A program made the translations under genes and the position numbers. Under the pieces are notes generated by a model. That model was not told the DNA's origin. It saw only the letters and a program-made list of their open reading frames with translations, and searched no databases. Below are positions 6,898 to 9,848 of a stretch of DNA of 9,848 nt, piece after piece. Origin of the DNA: Hungateiclostridiaceae bacterium UBA3934 (GTDB lineage: Bacteria > Bacillota > Clostridia > Acetivibrionales > DTU013); NCBI GenBank assembly GCA_002385815.1, contig DGEE01000082.1:34686-44533 (forward strand), in the 5' to 3' direction. The number at the start of each line of letters is the position of its first letter. Position 1 is the stretch's first letter.

Positions 6898-6928
6898 AGT
6901 GTAAACCATGCCCTTGGGGCAGAGTCAA
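6898..6928 (-). promoter_or_regulatory. MerR-type promoter with 19-bp spacer and operator dyad
   Basis: On the minus strand TTGACT (6923-6928) and TACACT (6898-6903) are separated by 19 bases, longer than the normal 17. A 21-base imperfect dyad (6905-6925, 7 of 10 pairs) begins at the A of TTGACT and includes TGCCC-CAA-GGGCA. The long spacer and the offset of the dyad towards the -35 box are the same as in the CueR and BmrR targets, where MerR proteins untwist the DNA on induction. The first gene begins about 67 bases after the expected start point, and a merR gene closes the operon. Confidence 0.75.
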
Positions 6929-6938
6929 CAGGTGTTCT

Positions 6939-6967
6939 CAGGATGCGTCCTGTGGTTAGCTATAACC
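6939..6967 (-). repeat. Two adjacent small inverted repeats upstream of the MerR-type promoter
   Basis: Perfect 5-bp stems occur side by side: cagga/tcctg (6939-6952, loop of 4) and ggtta/taacc (6954-6967, loop of 4). They lie between the end of selO (7056) and the -35 box at 6928. Neither has a T tract, so they are not ordinary terminators. They may end or protect the selO transcript or be a second binding site; the rest of the 231-base gap shows nothing else. Confidence 0.35.
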
Positions 6968-7055
6968 GGGATCAGTTCAGAAAGATCGGACCAGGACTTA
7001 CGGTTTATGTACTGCTGCCTCCGGGTACAGTGCTGATATATGGAAACCGTTCCGC

Positions 7056-8615
7056 TCATGTGCCGCAAAATGTCTGATAACGGCAGGACGACGGTTCCGG
7101 CGGCGATGAATAATGATCCTTTTCAGAGGTATACTCGTACGGCCTGGACAAAACACAAACCAATCTTTCCATAACGCTGTAGTCCCCATGCTTCTCAGCA
7201 GCTTCAAGGGCTTCTTCCACCCGATGGTTCCGGGGGATGACCACGGGATTATTTTCCTTCATGAGCCGGAAAACTGACGATTTTGTCTGCTGTTGTCTGC
7301 CAAGCCTTTCATGCCAGCTTGCTTTCCACTGCCTGAACTCATCAGTGCTGAACATATCTATATCAAGGTCTTCGTCATATGTCAGGGCCCGGAACGTGTT
7401 GGTGAAGTCAGCTTTGTTCCTGTGCATAATTTCAAGCAGGCTTTTGACGAGACCCTCATCCTGTGGCTCCTCATCAAAAAGACCAAGCTTTGATCTCATG
7501 CCTTTGAGCCATGCACCATGGAACAGCCTGCCATACTCAGAAACAGCATTCTGAGCAAGCTCCACGGCCCTGTTTTCATCCTCATGCAGCAACGGCAGCA
7601 GTGTCTCGGCGAATCTCGCCAGGTTCCAGCCTGCAATGCCGGGCTGATTCCCATAGGCATACCGGCCGTAGATATCGATGGAACTGAATACTGTATCAGG
7701 ATCATAGGTGTCCATAAATGCACACGGTCCATAATCTATGGTTTCACCACTCAAAGCCATGTTGTCTGTATTCATCACCCCATGGATGAAGCCCACCAGC
7801 TGCCATTTTGCTATAAGCTCCGCCTGCCGCCTGACAACCTCCTTCAAAAGGCGGAGATATTGGTTTCCGATGTCCGCCGCGTCATCTCTGACATCATCAC
7901 CGTCAGATCCCACGCAGGATTTTGATTTTCCGGAATCCGGTTCCGGGGAATCCGGCCCTCCGGTATGGGAAAAGTGCCTCTCCAGTGTATGATCCGCCAG
8001 TGCCTTAAGTTCATCAGGATCGCACCACCTGGCTGCATACTCGAAAGTGCCGACTCTGATATGGCTTTCAGCCACCCTGGTCAAAACAGCCCCCGGCAGA
8101 GCTGTTTTCCGGTAAACCGACTCACCTGTGGTGACCACTGCAAGACTTCGGGTAGTGGGTATCCCAAGAGCATGCATCGCCTCGCTTATTATGTATTCCC
8201 TCAGCATCGGACCAAGGACCGCACGCCCGTCGCCGCCTCTGGAATAGGGAGTCCTGCCGGATCCCTTGAGCTGGATATCGTATCTCATGCCAGAGGGTGC
8301 TATCTGCTCGCCAAGCAGGATCGCACGCCCGTCACCCAGCATGGTAAAATATCCGAACTGATGCCCTGCATACGCCTGAGCAAGCGGTTGCGCGCCTTCC
8401 GGGATCATGTTCCCTGCAAGGATCGCAACGCCCTCTCTGCCTGACAACTCTTTTGGATCCAGCCCAAGCAGGCATGCCAGGTCGTGATTGAGCACAGCCA
8501 GTTCCGGTGAACGTACAGGTGCCGGTCCCATGAGCGTATAGAATGACTCAGGCAGGCGAGCGTAACTGTTGTCAAAATTCCACCCTATTTTTGTTCTGGC
8601 AGTTTTCGTATCCAT
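7056..8615 (-). CDS. selO: Protein adenylyltransferase SelO (YdiU/UPF0061 family)
   Basis: A 519-residue pseudokinase-fold enzyme that transfers AMP from ATP to Ser, Thr or Tyr of target proteins; in studied bacteria it adjusts redox-active proteins under oxidative stress. Visible family motifs are AYAGHQFGYF (81-90), LGDGRAILLGE (93-103), QLKGSGRTPYSRGGDGRA (115-132, with the nucleotide-binding K117), HGVMNTDN (278-285, D284 in the catalytic-loop position) and DYGPCAFMDTYDP (294-306, metal-binding D294). The C-terminus YQTFCGT is a typical SelO ending with its conserved Cys. Length is normal apart from a polar Asp/Ser/Gly-rich insertion at about 216-247. AAGGAG lies 5 bases before the ATG, inside the last codons of the aldehyde dehydrogenase remnant, and the start overlaps that frame's stop (TGATG). 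A dedicated promoter was not recognised. Confidence 0.96.
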   Translation of the reverse strand: MDTKTARTKIGWNFDNSYARLPESFYTLMGPAPVRSPELAVLNHDLACLLGLDPKELSGREGVAILAGNMIPEGAQPLAQAYAGHQFGYFTMLGDGRAILLGEQIAPSGMRYDIQLKGSGRTPYSRGGDGRAVLGPMLREYIISEAMHALGIPTTRSLAVVTTGESVYRKTALPGAVLTRVAESHIRVGTFEYAARWCDPDELKALADHTLERHFSHTGGPDSPEPDSGKSKSCVGSDGDDVRDDAADIGNQYLRLLKEVVRRQAELIAKWQLVGFIHGVMNTDNMALSGETIDYGPCAFMDTYDPDTVFSSIDIYGRYAYGNQPGIAGWNLARFAETLLPLLHEDENRAVELAQNAVSEYGRLFHGAWLKGMRSKLGLFDEEPQDEGLVKSLLEIMHRNKADFTNTFRALTYDEDLDIDMFSTDEFRQWKASWHERLGRQQQTKSSVFRLMKENNPVVIPRNHRVEEALEAAEKHGDYSVMERLVCVLSRPYEYTSEKDHYSSPPEPSSCRYQTFCGT

Positions 8616-9022
8616 CAGATCTCCTTTTCTGCAGCTATGGTATTCGGCCGCACCCCTTCTATTTCGTCAACCAGTATTTTTGTGTGCCCGCGAACGTCGA
8701 TCCCCGCCAACTGAACTATGGTCCGGGCCGATTGTCCAACGATCTCCGGGGTTGTTGAATTCTTCTTTTCATCGATAACAGCACCTTCAAGTTTTTTCTC
8801 TTCCTCATTGACCAAATAACAGCCCGGTTTTTCGTACTTGATACAGTGGTAGATGTATTCCGTGGCAAACAGATTTTTTATTATCTTTCCTCACAGACTT
8901 CTCTTCCGGTTTCTTCCACTGCCAGCCTTGCCAGTCTCATATGCTCGGCCAGTCCGGCAAGGGCTATTTCTTTGACGATATGGTCCACCATCATTGCTAT
9001 ATGGTTTGCTTATTATCCGCAT
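8615..9022 (-). pseudogene. Remnant of an AdhE/EutE-type CoA-acylating aldehyde dehydrogenase
   Basis: Three blocks match the N-terminal aldehyde dehydrogenase half of AdhE. From about 9022 one frame reads MRIISKPYSND; the next frame reads VDHIVKEIALAGLAEHMRLA and continues to AVEETGREVCEER before two stop codons (8878-8883). Restoring one lost base at about 8884-8889 would give E-D-K-I-I-K-N and reopen the frame to KNLFATEYIYHCIKYEKPGC. At about 8816-8824 this joins directly to YLVNEEEKKLEGAVIDEKK and PEIVGQSARTIVQLAGIDV, which in AdhE lie about 200 residues further on, so the segment with the catalytic Cys is gone. The frame ends at AAEKEI-stop, where the family continues EKLSP. The iron-type alcohol dehydrogenase half is absent. 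This is a dead gene; alignment to AdhE is from memory of the family, so the exact subfamily is uncertain. Confidence 0.85.
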
Positions 9023-9111
9023 TTTATGTCTGACAGAGACTATGTCGGGATTCCAGGTTCAGCATCGATTCAGACATCCCATACAAGCAGATGCCGCCGG
9101 AACAGCACATA

Positions 9112-9120
9112 TGTTACAAT
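9112..9120 (+). promoter_or_regulatory. Extended -10 promoter candidate for sfsA
   Basis: TGTTACAAT on the plus strand is a TGN-extended -10 box with 5 of 6 matches (TACAAT at 9115-9120). No good -35 box is seen 17 bases upstream. The start point would be near 9127, leaving a very short leader that just includes the GGAGG at 9129-9133. The rest of the stretch from 9023 shows no other signal. Confidence 0.35.
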
Positions 9121-9140
9121 GAGTGAATGGAGGCTAAAAC

Positions 9141-9848
9141 ATGAAATACGAAAATATCGAACAAGGCAAATTCATATCGCGGCCTAACCGCTTTGTGGCA
9201 AACATATATGTGGATGGCAGGTATACAAAGGCACATGTCAAAAATACAGGCCGGCTGAAGGAACTGCTGGTCACCGGCGCTGCTGTCTATCTCCAAAAGC
9301 ATGATGATCCGAAGCGCAGCACCAACTGGTCTCTTATCGGCGTTGAAAAAGGGAGCCGGGTAGTCAACATCGATTCCCAGGCTCCCAACAAGGTCATGTA
9401 TGAATGGCTGCTGGACAACGGATCCGCTGCTTTAGAGCTGATAGGCAATGCTCCTGCAGCCTCCGCGATGCCGGCCGGAATCTCATCGGATACCAGGGTG
9501 TCGACTGGAATATCTGTGGATACTGACCCATCAGCCGGAATATCCTCTGATGCCAGACCGTCGACTGACATATCTCCGGATACCGGGTCATCAGCCGCCA
9601 TATCCCCGGTTACCGGGGCATCGGCTACCGGCATATCTCCGGACACCGGGGTATCGACTACCGGCGTATATTCGGACACCGGGGCATCGGCTGCCGGACT
9701 CACAGCCTGCGCATCGAAAAATGGGGTCCACAGTGAAAAAATAATAAACATCAGACCGGAATACACATATCTTGGTTCCAGGTTTGACTTTCTTATAGAG
9801 ACCAGCAAAAGAAGAATATTGATGGAAATCAAAGGAGTCACGCTGGAG
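9141..9848 (+). CDS. sfsA: SfsA-family nuclease-like protein with tandem-repeat insertion (C-terminal part outside window)
   Basis: The first 236 codons of an SfsA homologue; the frame is open to the window edge. SfsA was named for stimulating sugar fermentation in E. coli and is described as a nucleic-acid-binding, PD-(D/E)XK nuclease-like protein; its true role is unsettled. Family motifs are RPNRFVANIYVDG (14-26), HVKNTGRLKELLVTGA (32-47), LIGVEKG (65-71), VNIDSQAPNKV (75-85), and after the insertion SRFDFLIE (213-220) and EIKGVTLE (229-236). D216, E229 and K231 are the presumed catalytic triad. Between about 104 and 195 a low-complexity segment rich in Ser, Thr, Gly, Asp and Ala interrupts the fold, where ordinary SfsA has only a few residues. 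GGAGG lies 7 bases before the ATG. It is the only plus-strand gene and is divergent from the selO side. Confidence 0.93.
   Translation, partial: MKYENIEQGKFISRPNRFVANIYVDGRYTKAHVKNTGRLKELLVTGAAVYLQKHDDPKRSTNWSLIGVEKGSRVVNIDSQAPNKVMYEWLLDNGSAALELIGNAPAASAMPAGISSDTRVSTGISVDTDPSAGISSDARPSTDISPDTGSSAAISPVTGASATGISPDTGVSTTGVYSDTGASAAGLTACASKNGVHSEKIINIRPEYTYLGSRFDFLIETSKRRILMEIKGVTLE
9480..9698 (+). repeat. In-frame minisatellite within sfsA (7 units of 30 or 33 bp)
   Basis: Four units of 30 bp are followed by three of 33 bp. The coded units are ISSDTRVSTG, ISVDTDPSAG, ISSDARPSTD, ISPDTGSSAA, ISPVTGASATG, ISPDTGVSTTG and VYSDTGASAAG. Each begins near ATATCnnCGGA at the DNA level, and the later units are most alike. 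A partial, diverged unit (ASAMPAG) precedes the array. All unit lengths are multiples of three, so gain or loss of units keeps the reading frame. Confidence 0.9.

Noticed and set aside
6795..6909. Short minus-strand frame beginning MVYTKIGGTEQY before the membrane subunit B gene, a possible small peptide
   Set aside because: Its ATG lies inside the spacer of the predicted promoter, upstream of the expected transcript start, it has no usable ribosome binding site and it overlaps the next gene.
8640..8675. TTGACG on the minus strand within the remnant as a selO promoter
   Set aside because: No acceptable -10 box lies at 16-18 bases; the best hexamer matches only half the consensus.
8615..8815. 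66-residue frame beginning at a TTG and read as a small gene upstream of selO
   Set aside because: Its content (NEEEKKLEGAV, PEIVGQSARTIVQLAGI) is the interior of an aldehyde dehydrogenase, and there is no ribosome binding site at its start; it belongs to the pseudogene.
9287..9841. Long open frame on the minus strand opposite sfsA, coding for repeated PVSGDMPVADAP-like units
   Set aside because: It is the antisense reading of the sfsA minisatellite; codon-multiple repeats keep this frame open. It lacks family motifs, and the plus strand codes for clear SfsA motifs.

Overview
The window looks like a chromosomal stretch of a low-to-mid GC Gram-positive anaerobe of the Clostridia type. This is inferred from strong GGAGG-type ribosome binding sites, a TTG start, the MarR plus paired ABC half-transporter locus, and the remnant of an AdhE/EutE-type aldehyde dehydrogenase. 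The sequence does not fix genus or species. Every gene except the last one (sfsA, at the right edge) is on the minus strand, so the window is best read from right to left.

Region 1 (about 9141-9848, plus strand): the first 236 codons of an SfsA-family protein. It carries a tandem-repeat insertion of about 90 residues between its two conserved halves.

Region 2 (about 7056-9022, minus): a wrecked aldehyde dehydrogenase gene (frameshift, large internal deletion, lost C-terminal half). It runs directly into an intact selO gene for a protein AMPylase; the ribosome binding site of selO lies in the last codons of the remnant.

Region 3 (about 3607-6928, minus): a four-gene operon coding for an exporter membrane subunit, a separate ATPase subunit, a second membrane subunit and a MerR-family regulator. 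It starts at a promoter with the hallmark 19-bp MerR spacer and a centred dyad. The most likely reading is a multidrug- or toxicant-inducible ABC exporter whose parts, normally fused as membrane domain plus ATPase, are separate proteins. Only one ATPase gene serves two different membrane subunits.

Region 4 (2812-3462): an isolated gene for a small helix-turn-helix protein of unknown function, with a good intrinsic terminator.

Region 5 (1-2787, minus): a consensus promoter with a dyad at the start point, a MarR-family repressor, and two overlapping genes for a heterodimeric MsbA-like ABC exporter. The first half-transporter has a degenerate ATPase site. The second is cut by the window edge and starts with a Gly-Pro-Met-Gly-rich tail.

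The window therefore holds two separate drug-export-type loci, one under a MarR-type and one under a MerR-type regulator. The most unusual items are the split exporter with its MerR promoter, the repeat-bearing SfsA and the aldehyde dehydrogenase remnant.
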